Source: Corynebacterium tuberculostearicum (GTDB lineage Bacteria > Actinomycetota > Actinomycetes > Mycobacteriales > Mycobacteriaceae). Taken from it: DNA of 64,000 nt. The position numbers and the translations under genes were made by a program. Each line of letters starts with the position of its first letter. Within the stretch, counting starts at the first letter, position 1. Where the stretch lies: NCBI RefSeq assembly GCF_016127015.1, contig NZ_CP065972.1:496001-560000 (forward strand). The letters run 5' to 3'. This document shows positions 29,401 to 37,216 of this stretch, in pieces. The notes under the pieces were generated by a model. The model saw only the letters and a program-made list of their open reading frames with translations. It ran no database searches and was not told the DNA's origin.

Positions 29401-30131
29401 GCGGGCTTTACCGCGCCTTTCTGAGAAGGTTGGGTGACAGGCTTCGCGGCCGGCTTCGTGGAAGTACTGCGGGCAGAAGGGGTCTTTGGGGAGTTCTTAG
29501 AGGGGGTGGTGCTGAAGCTTGCGCCGCGGCGAGGTCGTTGAACCGGTTCGTGCGCTTTGCGCTGTGGCTTCTTGTCCTGAGCGGGCGAGTCTTGTTGCTT
29601 TTTAACAGCTGCTTTGGGGGAGGATTCTGCCTCGGTTTCTTGTGCCGTGGATGGCTTGGCAGCAGATTTTTGGGCTGCAGGCGATGGCGAGGTGGACTTA
29701 GGCTGCTGCGGTTTTGCGGAAGTGGCCTTGCTTGCCTGTGGTTTTTCGGTGCTGGGGCGAGTGGTGTCCTTAGCCGCGGGCTTGGCGGCAGGCTTTGCAT
29801 CTTTCGGTTTCGCAGCAGCAGACTTGGATTCGGAAGCCTGTGCAGGCTTCGTCGGAGTGGGCTTGCGCGCGGGTGCCTGCTTAGCCTGGTTCTTAGACTC
29901 GCCGTCCTTAGCGGTACGGTCCTGGGGCTTGCCCTTCGGCTCGGTGGATTGTGCACCCGTGGTGGATTCGGTGTTGGCCGATTTCTGGGGCGCAGAATCC
30001 TTTTTATTAGGGGTTTGGGGCGCACTGGTAGAGCCAGCTTTGGGCTGTACTGGCTGATAGACCGGTGTGCGTGGTTCGTTCGAACGCCCAGGTTTCTTCT
30101 TCCCCAGCAGTGAGCGCAAAATTTGCTTCAC
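26412..30131 (-). CDS. OatA-like AT3/SGNH acyltransferase with giant disordered N-terminus
   Basis: The 1239-residue protein has three parts. Residues about 30-600 are a lysine-, proline-, alanine-, glutamine- and serine-rich low-complexity tail with no predicted fold. Residues about 605-990 are an acyltransferase-3 membrane domain starting at GLDGLRGLAVIAVVLYHFFP with GVDLFFVLSGFLI. Residues about 1075-1239 are an external SGNH domain with GDS near 1078, GTNG, and the DGVHP Asp-His pair near 1202-1205. AT3-SGNH proteins such as OatA O-acetylate cell-wall glycans. The tail is very long for the family. I chose the GTG at 30131, which has GGGAG 5 bases upstream, over an ATG at 30203. Confidence 0.85.
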   Translation of the reverse strand: MKQILRSLLGKKKPGRSNEPRTPVYQPVQPKAGSTSAPQTPNKKDSAPQKSANTESTTGAQSTEPKGKPQDRTAKDGESKNQAKQAPARKPTPTKPAQASESKSAAAKPKDAKPAAKPAAKDTTRPSTEKPQASKATSAKPQQPKSTSPSPAAQKSAAKPSTAQETEAESSPKAAVKKQQDSPAQDKKPQRKAHEPVQRPRRGASFSTTPSKNSPKTPSARSTSTKPAAKPVTQPSQKGAVKPAQQARPSAQKPKQAPKPSSSSSAKKASPQPAKPQKSQPANSKPATDQQPTQKPRSPKQVPANSAKQQPQPQPTPMKSAQPSKPSQPSKGQGSARTPGAAKQKAAPPASAPSAPAPKKGTATPKPKVAAPKTASDPSQQKAGAAQNQTAHKGNKVVQPKSQQGAPSKGNLPTQQAKKQQPQPKAKETTPQDNAKKVTKRRPQVKPSDISRGLARKSQQVGTPTPAQQKPSRAAQKPKAKQQLDSPQPKKAEPQAAPKMAPAKADKSAVTGAAAAGVGTAAAAAEKKREKAQPSKKQHPALEKPQAKAAPRQSQQAAQKPASQQASATQVDTKSKYPLQKQAKDPEALATPPESMVVKKKRHARLRQVKGLDGLRGLAVIAVVLYHFFPSLLPGGYLGVDLFFVLSGFLITSLLVREFRTSGTISLKDFWVRRFRRILPAAVSVLVMCTALVAWIGGDLAVGLRQQFLGTLFFVNNWTQIATSQSYFADNEIQVFAHYWSLAVEEQFYVIWPLLITGVFLISRRKPRRLPILVATVLAIGSAVAMALIYVPGEDPTRVYYGTDTHAFGLLTGAVLSLLMTSTKSDPQADSWAAAGKAESRIAGIIGTLALIGYGAQLFLMPDDAEITYRGGLFLTSVLGVLMVWGVVREYGPMTPLFRTKVMRWFGQRSFSLYLWHWPVIMMLKALFEGNQNSDKSWILGLVAVPISLLLSEISYQFIENPFRRGGYKKTWKTYWSSRPGFSELRDGFGKTMWPVVPFLVIASVAGVVYGVVNSSDKTELEQQLEQLQQQNQSSNNAPAQPNDAAPQPPAEDNDNKAAAKDKKTRPMPQGKDITAVGDSVMLASSGALKQLFPQIYVDADVSRHYTAGIQVLQQLKDSGQLRDTVFLGFGTNGPAFPDQIKEALDIIGEDHTVVMAVPYGDREWMAQSQQDVLDAAKEYDNVYIADWCGHAQSNPEILYSDGVHPMPEHTGEYSDAFYDALKQYSTGDKTVSSQCAPQ

Positions 30132-30251
30132 AAAAACTCCCAAAGCACTACGTATATTTTCTAAGCGGACTATTTTAGCCTGCGCACCAGCACTTCTTCC
30201 CATGCGGGGGCGTAACGGTGCGGCGCGCGGGGCGGAGGCGAAAATTCGAGT

Positions 30252-31049
30252 CTAAGACTCTTCGCTGTCAAAAAGCTGACGCAGAACTGTCATGACCCCA
30301 TATTCGGTATTGGGTGGGGCAATGTGATCGGCGATTTCCTTCAACTTTGGGTGCGCATTTTCCATTGCGATCGCGGTGCCTGCCTCGCGGAGGAGCTCGT
30401 AGTCATTGAGGAAATCACCGAAAGCGGCGGTACGAGGTATGGGAACCGAGAGGAGCTCGGCCATGGTCTGTAGCGCTACGCCCTTGTTGACGCCAGCGGA
30501 CATGACATCGAGCCATACGGCGCCAGAGATGGCGATATTGTGTTCCGGTACAGCCGCAAGAAGGGGCTGGTGTAGGTGCTCTTCGCTGCCGTCGGCGCAG
30601 TAAGCGGCGATTTTGATGATGTCCGCATCCAGTAGCGCATCGAGGTCATCTACCCATTCCACTGACCTGTAGTACTTGGCAATCTCAGCGCGGGCCTGCT
30701 CGTCGGCGTCCTGGTGTACATAGGCGGTATCCGGCGTGCACAGCACTACGGTATGCGGGGTTTCGACAGACTGGAGTGCGGCCATGGCGGTACGCACGGC
30801 TGTGCCGGGCAGGGTAGTGGCGCTGATGACGCGATTATCATGAACAACCACGGAGCCATTTTCTGCGATAAAGGTGTCCTCGTGCGGAAACATCTCTTGC
30901 AGGGTGGCGAGCTGGCGGCCCGAGGCGGGTACAAGGGTCACGCCGAGCTGGTGGGCACGGGTGCTGATCGCGGCGAAATCTGGTGGAAGCTGCCCGTTGC
31001 CGTCCAGTAGGGTGCCGTCCATATCCAGGGCGATGAGCTGTGGGAGCAA
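30252..31049 (-). CDS. HAD-superfamily phosphatase (Cof type)
   Basis: The 265-residue protein is a Cof/YidA-type HAD hydrolase. Motif I is LDMDGTLLDGNG with nucleophile Asp9 and acid Asp11; motif II is PASGRQLATL; the distal motif is AAFGDFLNDYELL. Cof-type enzymes dephosphorylate sugar phosphates, pyridoxal phosphate or flavin precursors; the substrate here is unknown. The start is TTG at 31049, with TAGGTT 7 bases upstream on the minus strand, so it may be leaderless. The acyltransferase gene follows 120 bases downstream. Confidence 0.85.
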   Translation of the reverse strand: MLPQLIALDMDGTLLDGNGQLPPDFAAISTRAHQLGVTLVPASGRQLATLQEMFPHEDTFIAENGSVVVHDNRVISATTLPGTAVRTAMAALQSVETPHTVVLCTPDTAYVHQDADEQARAEIAKYYRSVEWVDDLDALLDADIIKIAAYCADGSEEHLHQPLLAAVPEHNIAISGAVWLDVMSAGVNKGVALQTMAELLSVPIPRTAAFGDFLNDYELLREAGTAIAMENAHPKLKEIADHIAPPNTEYGVMTVLRQLFDSEES

Positions 31050-31118
31050 AATTCCGAACCTATCTGTGAATTGGCTGATGGTGGATAGGTGTATGCGTTC
31101 TGTGTCACACTAGGGGCT

Positions 31119-32162
31119 ATGACTAATACTGCACCTATCGTTTCCTCAATCCGTAACCATACCGGAGTCATTGAGCTCAACCGCCCCAAGGCTCTCAATT
31201 CTCTCACCCCGGAAATGATCCACCTCATTGCGGAGTCGCTGGCGCAGTGGCGCGACAACGATGAGGTGGAACAGGTGCTGTTTACCTCGACTAGCCCCAA
31301 GGCATATTGCGCCGGCGGCGACGTTCGCTACGCCCGCGAAGGGGTCAAGGAGGGCAAGGTGGATGAGGTCGATGCCTTCTTCGCCACCGAATACACGTTG
31401 AACGGTGATATCGCGGAATATCCCAAGCCCATCGTGGCGCTCATCGATGGCATCGCTATGGGAGGTGGCCTAGGTATCTCCGCCCATGGATCCTATCGAG
31501 TAGTTACGGATAAGACCTTTGCTTCTATGCCAGAGATGAATATCGGCTACGTCACCGACGTAGGCATGGCCTATGCTGCCCAGCGCGCGGTGGGAACGCG
31601 TGGGAAGGCCTCGGCCGAGTTGGCGAAGTTCTGGGGGATTACCGGCTACCGCATGCATGCTGCAGATCTCCTGTGGAGCGGGCTGGCCACCCACTATGTG
31701 GCGGACGGCGAGGTCTTTGCTAACGCGGTTATCGAGAATGGACTAGCCACGGCGCTGTCCCAGCACGCCACCGCACCTAGCGGCGAGGTTCCCCTGGCCG
31801 AGTTTATCGACGCCATCGAGGACGCCTTTGCCCACAACACCTGGCAAGACATTTCCGCGGCCTTGGAACAGTACCCAGAACTGAAAAAACTGGTAGAAAA
31901 GCTGACCGCGCAGGCGTGCCCTACCTCCATCGTGGCGGCCATGGAGCTATTTCGCGCCGAGCAGGAGTGCAGCAGCATCCGCGAAGCGCTAGATATGGAG
32001 ACCAACCTGGGTGCTTATATGTACCGCCGTGGGGACTTTGCCGAGGGCGTGCGAGCGGTCTTGGTGGATAAAACCAACGATGCGGCATTTGAGCCTGCCG
32101 CGCTTGCCGACGTCGACGTGGGCGCCCTCCGCAGCGCCTTACACCTCCACCCCGCGAAATGA
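31119..32162 (+). CDS. Enoyl-CoA hydratase/isomerase family protein, HIBCH-like
   Basis: The 347-residue crotonase-fold protein resembles 3-hydroxyisobutyryl-CoA hydrolase, which releases the free acid in valine breakdown. KAYCAGGDVRY forms the first oxyanion loop, GIAMGGGLGISAHGSYRVV the second, and SMPEMNIGYVTDVG aligns with the HIBCH motif holding the catalytic glutamate and aspartate. The length (about 350) fits HIBCH better than 260-residue enoyl-CoA hydratases. The ATG at 31119 is used; a weak CACACT box lies 7 bases upstream. The 3' end overlaps the opposing gene by 24 bases. Confidence 0.82.
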   Translation: MTNTAPIVSSIRNHTGVIELNRPKALNSLTPEMIHLIAESLAQWRDNDEVEQVLFTSTSPKAYCAGGDVRYAREGVKEGKVDEVDAFFATEYTLNGDIAEYPKPIVALIDGIAMGGGLGISAHGSYRVVTDKTFASMPEMNIGYVTDVGMAYAAQRAVGTRGKASAELAKFWGITGYRMHAADLLWSGLATHYVADGEVFANAVIENGLATALSQHATAPSGEVPLAEFIDAIEDAFAHNTWQDISAALEQYPELKKLVEKLTAQACPTSIVAAMELFRAEQECSSIREALDMETNLGAYMYRRGDFAEGVRAVLVDKTNDAAFEPAALADVDVGALRSALHLHPAK

Positions 32163-33314
32163 TCCATAGGCGGCGCGGGCGCGATCGGCGTTGATCCATG
32201 AGGGAGGGGGCACCGACAGCGTCGCTTCGGGGGCTGCCGGAGTCGGCTCCGGGAGGTGTAGCTGTGGGGCGTCGAGCAGGACGAGGCCCACGCGGGCGTC
32301 GGCAAGCGTAGTGCCCGCCAGCGTCCAGATCCCCAAAATGGGCAAAGCTAGGTGCGGCAGCTGGTGTCCACGCGCCAGCGGAAGGGGAAGGTGCGGGCGC
32401 ACCAATTCGGGCACGGCCTCGTCTATGCCAAAGCGCGCTAGGTTACCCGCCAACCGCGCCGCGGCGGTGTCCTTGAGCTTCGGATCCGCCCAGGCCCACG
32501 TGAATTCTTCGTCCGAAATGGTCGCGATAAGCACCGCATTGGCCGTCATCTGCCCGCCGCTGTAGGACACCGTGGCAGTGGCCTTATCCACATCGAGTTC
32601 TACCGTGGCATCTGGGAAGTTGCCTTGGAAAAACATCTGGCTTTCGGTGCTTAAGTAAAAGGCGTCTTCCAAGACGCGCGCGGCCGCCAAGCCCGGGGTG
32701 ATGCTGGAAATCTTGTGCACCCCGGGGCTTGACTGCTCAAAACGCACCGTGGTGCCATCAGAAAAATGCAGGTAGGACTCTTCCGCGGTGGACTCCATGT
32801 CTAGGTAGCGGGCAAGTGCGAGGGCCGGCCCCTTCTCGTCCGCTTCCGCGCTGCTGTGTTGGAGACCGCGCAGCAAGGTCTGGCGAAAGTCCAGGTAGGG
32901 ATGGAAATCTACCGCAACGATGGCCACGTGCTTGCCCTGCTGGGCGCGCAGCACCGGCATGTTGCCTACGATAAGGGAGGCATAAGCAACCATTCGGTCG
33001 ACGTCTGCGGTGTCCGGGCCCGACTGTGGAAGGTCACCATAGTGCGCGGTAGCAGCGGTAGTCCAGTGCCAGGTGCCTGCGGCGATGACGGCGAGACGCA
33101 CGCCACGGAAATCAGAAACGTGCCGCGCGGAACTTATCCTCGCCTCCACTAGCTGATCGGTGACAAAGTTGCCTTTATCGTCAGTGGAGGGGCCGAGGAA
33201 ATTAAATTCCACGTCGGTCGCCTCCCCGATGCGGTCTTGAAATGCGGCATTAACGCCCGCTTGAATGAAGCGGGCGCTTTGCGCGGTGCTCGATATAGGG
33301 GCTTTCTTATCCAT
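32139..33314 (-). CDS. DUF6882-like conserved protein
   Basis: The 391-residue protein has no signal peptide or membrane helix. The middle part ISDEEFTWAWADP resembles the F-x-W-x-W-x motif of the DUF6882 family, and the C-terminus is proline-rich, ending in a short conserved WINADRARAAYGSF. The N-terminal 200 residues resemble no family I can name. It converges with the HIBCH-like gene, overlapping it by 24 bases. The function is unknown. Confidence 0.7.
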   Translation of the reverse strand: MDKKAPISSTAQSARFIQAGVNAAFQDRIGEATDVEFNFLGPSTDDKGNFVTDQLVEARISSARHVSDFRGVRLAVIAAGTWHWTTAATAHYGDLPQSGPDTADVDRMVAYASLIVGNMPVLRAQQGKHVAIVAVDFHPYLDFRQTLLRGLQHSSAEADEKGPALALARYLDMESTAEESYLHFSDGTTVRFEQSSPGVHKISSITPGLAAARVLEDAFYLSTESQMFFQGNFPDATVELDVDKATATVSYSGGQMTANAVLIATISDEEFTWAWADPKLKDTAAARLAGNLARFGIDEAVPELVRPHLPLPLARGHQLPHLALPILGIWTLAGTTLADARVGLVLLDAPQLHLPEPTPAAPEATLSVPPPSWINADRARAAYGSFRGVEV

Positions 33315-33356
33315 AACTATTGCCGAGCATACGGATTAAAGCGCCCATTAGGCTAG

Positions 33357-33911
33357 CTAGTCGATGGCGCGCACGGTGGCAAAGGCTGTGCGAACTATCC
33401 CATGCTTTGTGTGAGCGTCCAGTGATGCTCCGGCCTGGGAGCGGCGGTGGATTTCTTTCATGCTCATCGCACTGGCACCCGCACACGCTTGGAGAATGAC
33501 CGCGATCTCAAAGCGCGACTTATCCGGGACGCGTTGGTGGAAAGCTTCCAAAACTTGGTCAGCTACGACTTGGAATTGTTGGCGCTTTTTCGAGGTATGG
33601 CTCAAGTTTTCTAAAGCCTCGCCAATGGTGAAAAGAGAGGTAAAAGAATGTAGCTCTTTGCCCTCGTTTTCGGTGGCATCGAGCGTTACCTGTTCGAGGA
33701 ATTCAGAAATGGATGAATTAGGAAAGACAGTGGGTACTTCCTTGGAAAACTTGGCAAGCACATCGGTGCTAAAGGACAGTAGCGCATCTGCCACGGAGGA
33801 TAAGTAGTTGTGAAAGGTGCGCGGGGAGACCCCGACGGCCGTGGTGATGCCGGAGATCGTGGCGGCTTCGGCGCCACCGTCGAGGACGAGGCGCGCTGCC
33901 GCATCGGCCAT
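33357..33911 (-). CDS. TetR-family regulator, N-terminus cut off by an amber codon
   Basis: From the ATG at 33911 the protein is 184 residues and starts inside TetR helix 1 (MADAAARLVLDGGAEAATI), then has the HTH GITTAVGVSPRTFHNYL. In the same frame upstream lies a GTG at 33956, followed by codons for MASLREEKKRATR, then TAG (33917 to 33915), then Ala and the ATG. The missing part is a typical TetR N-terminus, and that GTG overlaps the stop of the MMPL gene by 8 bases. The gene therefore appears to be a 199-residue regulator interrupted at codon 14. The protein may be lost, or made by re-initiation at 33911. The likely original codon is CAG. Confidence 0.75.
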   Translation of the reverse strand: MADAAARLVLDGGAEAATISGITTAVGVSPRTFHNYLSSVADALLSFSTDVLAKFSKEVPTVFPNSSISEFLEQVTLDATENEGKELHSFTSLFTIGEALENLSHTSKKRQQFQVVADQVLEAFHQRVPDKSRFEIAVILQACAGASAMSMKEIHRRSQAGASLDAHTKHGIVRTAFATVRAID

Positions 33912-33948
33912 GGCCTAACGCGTAGCCCGCTTCTTTTCTTCGCGCAGA

Positions 33949-36327
33949 CTAGCCACGGTGGGTCTCGCCTACCTTCTCTCGTTGTGCGCGCAGGAGTTCC
34001 TCGCGCTCAGAGTGCAAGGCCTCCCCTTCGATGTCCATGTTTGGCGTGATCTTATCCAACCAGCGCGGGAACCACCATGCCTTCTTATCCAGTACAAACA
34101 TGGTAGCGGGGATGATCATCATGCGGACCACGAAGGCATCGATAAGCACGCCCGCAGCCAAGGCAAAGCCCATGGTCTTGATGAATGGCTCGTCCATCAA
34201 GATGAAGGCGGCAAAGACAGAAATCATAATAAGGGCCGCCGCCGTGACCACGCGGGCGCCGTGCTTAAAGCCATTGGAGGTAGCGTTGCCAGCCGTCTTG
34301 CCATTGACAAAGCCCTCGCGCATGCGGGTGACCAAGAAGACCTGGTAGTCCATAGCCAGGCCGAAGGTCAGGCCGATGAGCATGATGGGCAGGAAGGAAA
34401 GCAGCGGCTGTGGGTCATCGACGATGCCGAACATGCCTTCTTGCCAAATGGCTACGGTGATGCCGAAGGTTGCGGCCATCGACAAAGCGAAGCCGGCTGC
34501 GGCGATGAGCGGTACCCAGATGGAGCGGAAGACCAGCATCAAGACGATGAAGGCCAGTCCCAGCACGATGGCTACGTATGGGATGAGCACGTTATTGAGG
34601 CGCTCAGAAATGTCATCGAAGATCGGGGTGATACCGGTAATGCCGTAGGAACCGCCGGTCTTTTCAAACTCACCCTGGTAATCGCGCAGGTGGTTAAGGG
34701 TTTCCGTGGTCTCTTCGTCGGTCGCGCCGGTGGTGGGCGTAATCATGATCTGCGCAGCATCACCGTTGTCAGTGGTCTGCACGATCTGGGCGTTTTCCAC
34801 GCCGTCATTGCCGTTGATCTCCTGCAGGAGGTCTTGGAAGGCCGGCATGCGGTCCTGCTCGGGAACGTCGGCCACATCAACGAAGGCGATCATCGGGGCA
34901 TTGCGGCCAGGACCAAAGGCGTCTGCCGTGATTTCATAAGCCTCACGCTGCGGGGTGCCGGGCTTTGCGGTGCCATCGGTAGGCATGGCCAGGCGCAGCT
35001 GGGCAAATGGTACGGCCAGGATGCCCAGCAAGACGACGCCCGCGATAAGGTGCAGCCACGGCTGGGCACGCACGCGGCGTACCCAGCGCAGGCCCATGGT
35101 GGGCTTTTCGTCCTCTGGGTCTGGAACCTTGGGGCCAGGCACACGGCCGGCGAAGATCTTGGTACCCAAAAGTCCCAGCAGGGCGGGAATGAAGGTATTA
35201 GCAACCAATACGGCGATGATCACTGTTGCCGCGGCAGCGATGGCCATGGTGCCCAGGAACGGGATGCCGATAATGGTCAGCGCGGCCAAGGCGATGACCA
35301 CGGTGGTGCCGGCGAAGACAACCGAACCGCCCGCGGTGCCCAGCGCCATGCCCATGGCGTGGGCACGGGTGGCCTTATCCATCTTCTTGAGCTCTTGGGC
35401 CAGTTCCTTTGGCGAAAGATCGTTGAGACCAGAGGAGGTGATGAGCTCGTTGCGGAAGCGGTTGACAATAAACAGTGCGTAATCGATACCGACGGCCAGG
35501 CCAATCATGGAAGCCAACGTCGGGGTCATATCGGAGACGGTATCCGTAAAGACCGTGGATACCTGTACGCCGAGGATGCCGATGCCCACGCCGATGATGG
35601 CGGAAATTAGCGGCATGCCAGCGGCTACGAAGGAACCGAAGGTAATCAGCAGCACGATTGCGGCGACGATGAGACCGATCATCTCGGCGCTGCCACCCAT
35701 CTCTTGGCCCGCGGAGCTAAAGGCGTTGCCCTGGTACTTCACGGTGAGCTCGCCCTCGTCGTACTTGTTGAGGACGTCCGTGACCTTGGTCATGTCCTCT
35801 TCTGGGATGTCCATGACTTCGTTGGCGTTGAAGGTAATAGTGACGGTACCGGTAGTTTTGTCCTCGCTGAGCGGGGAGAGCTGCTGCAGGTTCTTTTGAA
35901 TCTGCTCCTCCGGCATATGCTGGGCCTTCATCTTTTCGCCCATTTGCTTTTCCATGCCGGCTGCAGCCATCACCGGGCTGACCAGTTTGTCCTGAGCCTT
36001 GAGCGCGCCAGTGTCTTTGAGCTCGCTAAGGAGGTCATCTACCTTGCCGGCTACCTGTTTATCGGTGAGGTCTTTGCCCTCCGGTGCTTGTATGACCACC
36101 GTGCCTTCGGGTGCACTCATGGCATCGGTATCTTGGCCGAAGCGCTCCATCATTTTGTCTTGGGTGATCGTGGAATCCATCTCCGGCATGGAGAAATTAG
36201 GGTTCGGGGACTTGGCAAAGCCGGCGGTAAGTCCCGCCATGGCCACCAAGACCATGAGCCAAAAGGCGAGGAATGGCCACACCTTGCGGTAGGACCAGCT
36301 GCCTAGCCGGTAGAGGAATTTAGACAT
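33949..36327 (-). CDS. MMPL-family (RND-like) transporter
   Basis: The 792-residue protein is an actinobacterial MMPL transporter with about twelve membrane helices in two halves, each preceded by an external domain. The helix motifs GLAVGIDYALFIVNRFRNE and GLTFGLAMDYQVFLVTRMREG hold the Asp-Tyr proton-relay pairs of the family. Such proteins export lipids, mycolates, siderophores or drugs. The ATG at 36327 begins the signal-anchor segment; upstream in-frame codons are unlikely to be used. It is followed, with an 8-base overlap, by a TetR-type gene with an amber codon, and preceded by tandem dyads that could be its operator. The substrate is unknown. Confidence 0.88.
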   Translation of the reverse strand: MSKFLYRLGSWSYRKVWPFLAFWLMVLVAMAGLTAGFAKSPNPNFSMPEMDSTITQDKMMERFGQDTDAMSAPEGTVVIQAPEGKDLTDKQVAGKVDDLLSELKDTGALKAQDKLVSPVMAAAGMEKQMGEKMKAQHMPEEQIQKNLQQLSPLSEDKTTGTVTITFNANEVMDIPEEDMTKVTDVLNKYDEGELTVKYQGNAFSSAGQEMGGSAEMIGLIVAAIVLLITFGSFVAAGMPLISAIIGVGIGILGVQVSTVFTDTVSDMTPTLASMIGLAVGIDYALFIVNRFRNELITSSGLNDLSPKELAQELKKMDKATRAHAMGMALGTAGGSVVFAGTTVVIALAALTIIGIPFLGTMAIAAAATVIIAVLVANTFIPALLGLLGTKIFAGRVPGPKVPDPEDEKPTMGLRWVRRVRAQPWLHLIAGVVLLGILAVPFAQLRLAMPTDGTAKPGTPQREAYEITADAFGPGRNAPMIAFVDVADVPEQDRMPAFQDLLQEINGNDGVENAQIVQTTDNGDAAQIMITPTTGATDEETTETLNHLRDYQGEFEKTGGSYGITGITPIFDDISERLNNVLIPYVAIVLGLAFIVLMLVFRSIWVPLIAAAGFALSMAATFGITVAIWQEGMFGIVDDPQPLLSFLPIMLIGLTFGLAMDYQVFLVTRMREGFVNGKTAGNATSNGFKHGARVVTAAALIMISVFAAFILMDEPFIKTMGFALAAGVLIDAFVVRMMIIPATMFVLDKKAWWFPRWLDKITPNMDIEGEALHSEREELLRAQREKVGETHRG

Positions 36328-36342
36328 AAAAAATGTGCTTTC

Positions 36343-36463
36343 TTGTGCAGTATGCGTGCAATGCTCTGCGCGCGGGTGACAGTGAATATGGAATCCGCGG
36401 GGAAAAATCTGCACCCCGTGCGAAACATTGCATAGTGTACGCAAAATTGCGGAATGTGTGCAA
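36343..36463. promoter_or_regulatory. Tandem TTGC-N9-GCAA dyads upstream of the MMPL gene
   Basis: Two 17-bp dyads, TTGCATAGTGTACGCAA (36428-36444) and TTGCGGAATGTGTGCAA (36447-36463), lie side by side 19 bases apart, about 100-137 bases upstream of the MMPL ATG. A third, weaker relative, TTGTGCAGTATGCGTGCAA (36343-36361), lies just upstream of that ATG. Size and symmetry fit a TetR-type operator. The region also lies upstream of the plus-strand gene at 36563. Confidence 0.5.
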
Positions 36464-36562
36464 AGATCTGTGCGGTGGACCGCAGGAAGCTGGTCGTGAC
36501 ATATGCGGTTTGTGCCCTTGGACGTATCGGCGATGGCGGTATGGGGCGGTAGACTGTGCGGC

Positions 36563-37216
36563 ATGCTCCACGCCGTTAGTTTTGCCCTCTTGGATTCCGT
36601 CAATGCGCTACTCATTGGCATCCTCGTGGCCATTGGCATCATTTTGCCCCGCGGTAAGTATCGGCGCATTGCTGTATTGGTGGTAATAGGAGATTGGGTC
36701 GGGGTGCTCGTCGCAGCGGCCGTGGTGATGTTTTTGTTGCTAGGAGTCAAAGACCAAATTGAGGCCATTTTGAGCTCACCCATTGCTGGCTGGGTACTTG
36801 TCGCAGTCGGCATCGCGGTGGGGTTCGGTGCGTGGCGCTCTCAAGGCCAGCCCAATGCCTTAGTCAATCGGCTGCTAGAGCCGCTGCGCACGCCATCACC
36901 GATTACCGCACTCATCGGCTTCGTAATGGGTGTGGTGCAATCGCTGACCTCGGTGCCGTTTTATTACGGGCTTATGCACTTGGCTACCGAAGATATTGCT
37001 CCGGCCGCTCAGTACGGCGGCTTGGTGTGGTACGCCAGCCTTGCCCTGTCCCTGCCCACTGTCTGTGGCCTTTTTATTGCGGTGGTGCGCGCCCATCCCA
37101 AATCGGCCGCCGGCCGTCTTTTTGCCGCGGCGCGCGCCAATAGCACCCAGGTGGCGCTCTTTGGCGGCTACCTCGTGGCGGTCTTCCTCATCCTCATGGG
37201 CGTGCTTTCCCTTTAA
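36563..37216 (+). CDS. Polytopic membrane protein of unknown function
   Basis: The 217-residue protein has about six membrane helices and begins MLHAVSFALLDSVNALLIG. The arrangement recalls the GAP/LysE-like small exporter families, but no diagnostic motif is clear. The ATG at 36563 is supported by TAGACT (36550-36555) exactly 7 bases upstream, giving a leaderless transcript. It converges with the carbonic anhydrase gene, sharing 4 bases. It is divergent from the MMPL gene. Confidence 0.7.
   Translation: MLHAVSFALLDSVNALLIGILVAIGIILPRGKYRRIAVLVVIGDWVGVLVAAAVVMFLLLGVKDQIEAILSSPIAGWVLVAVGIAVGFGAWRSQGQPNALVNRLLEPLRTPSPITALIGFVMGVVQSLTSVPFYYGLMHLATEDIAPAAQYGGLVWYASLALSLPTVCGLFIAVVRAHPKSAAGRLFAAARANSTQVALFGGYLVAVFLILMGVLSL

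Noticed and set aside
28380..30060. Repeated short motifs that could suggest a repeat array or CRISPR
   Set aside because: The repeats are imperfect codon-level repeats of Lys/Pro/Ala/Gln in one open frame, without regular spacers.
29133..30113. Long open frame opposite the disordered tail of the acyltransferase
   Set aside because: It is leucine/arginine/glycine-rich, as expected for the antisense of lysine/proline/alanine codons, and has no domain, start signal or homologue I recognise.
33958..35610. 550-codon open frame opposite the MMPL gene
   Set aside because: The composition (His/Gln/Gly/Asp-rich) is typical of an antisense frame of a membrane protein; the MMPL frame has clear motifs.
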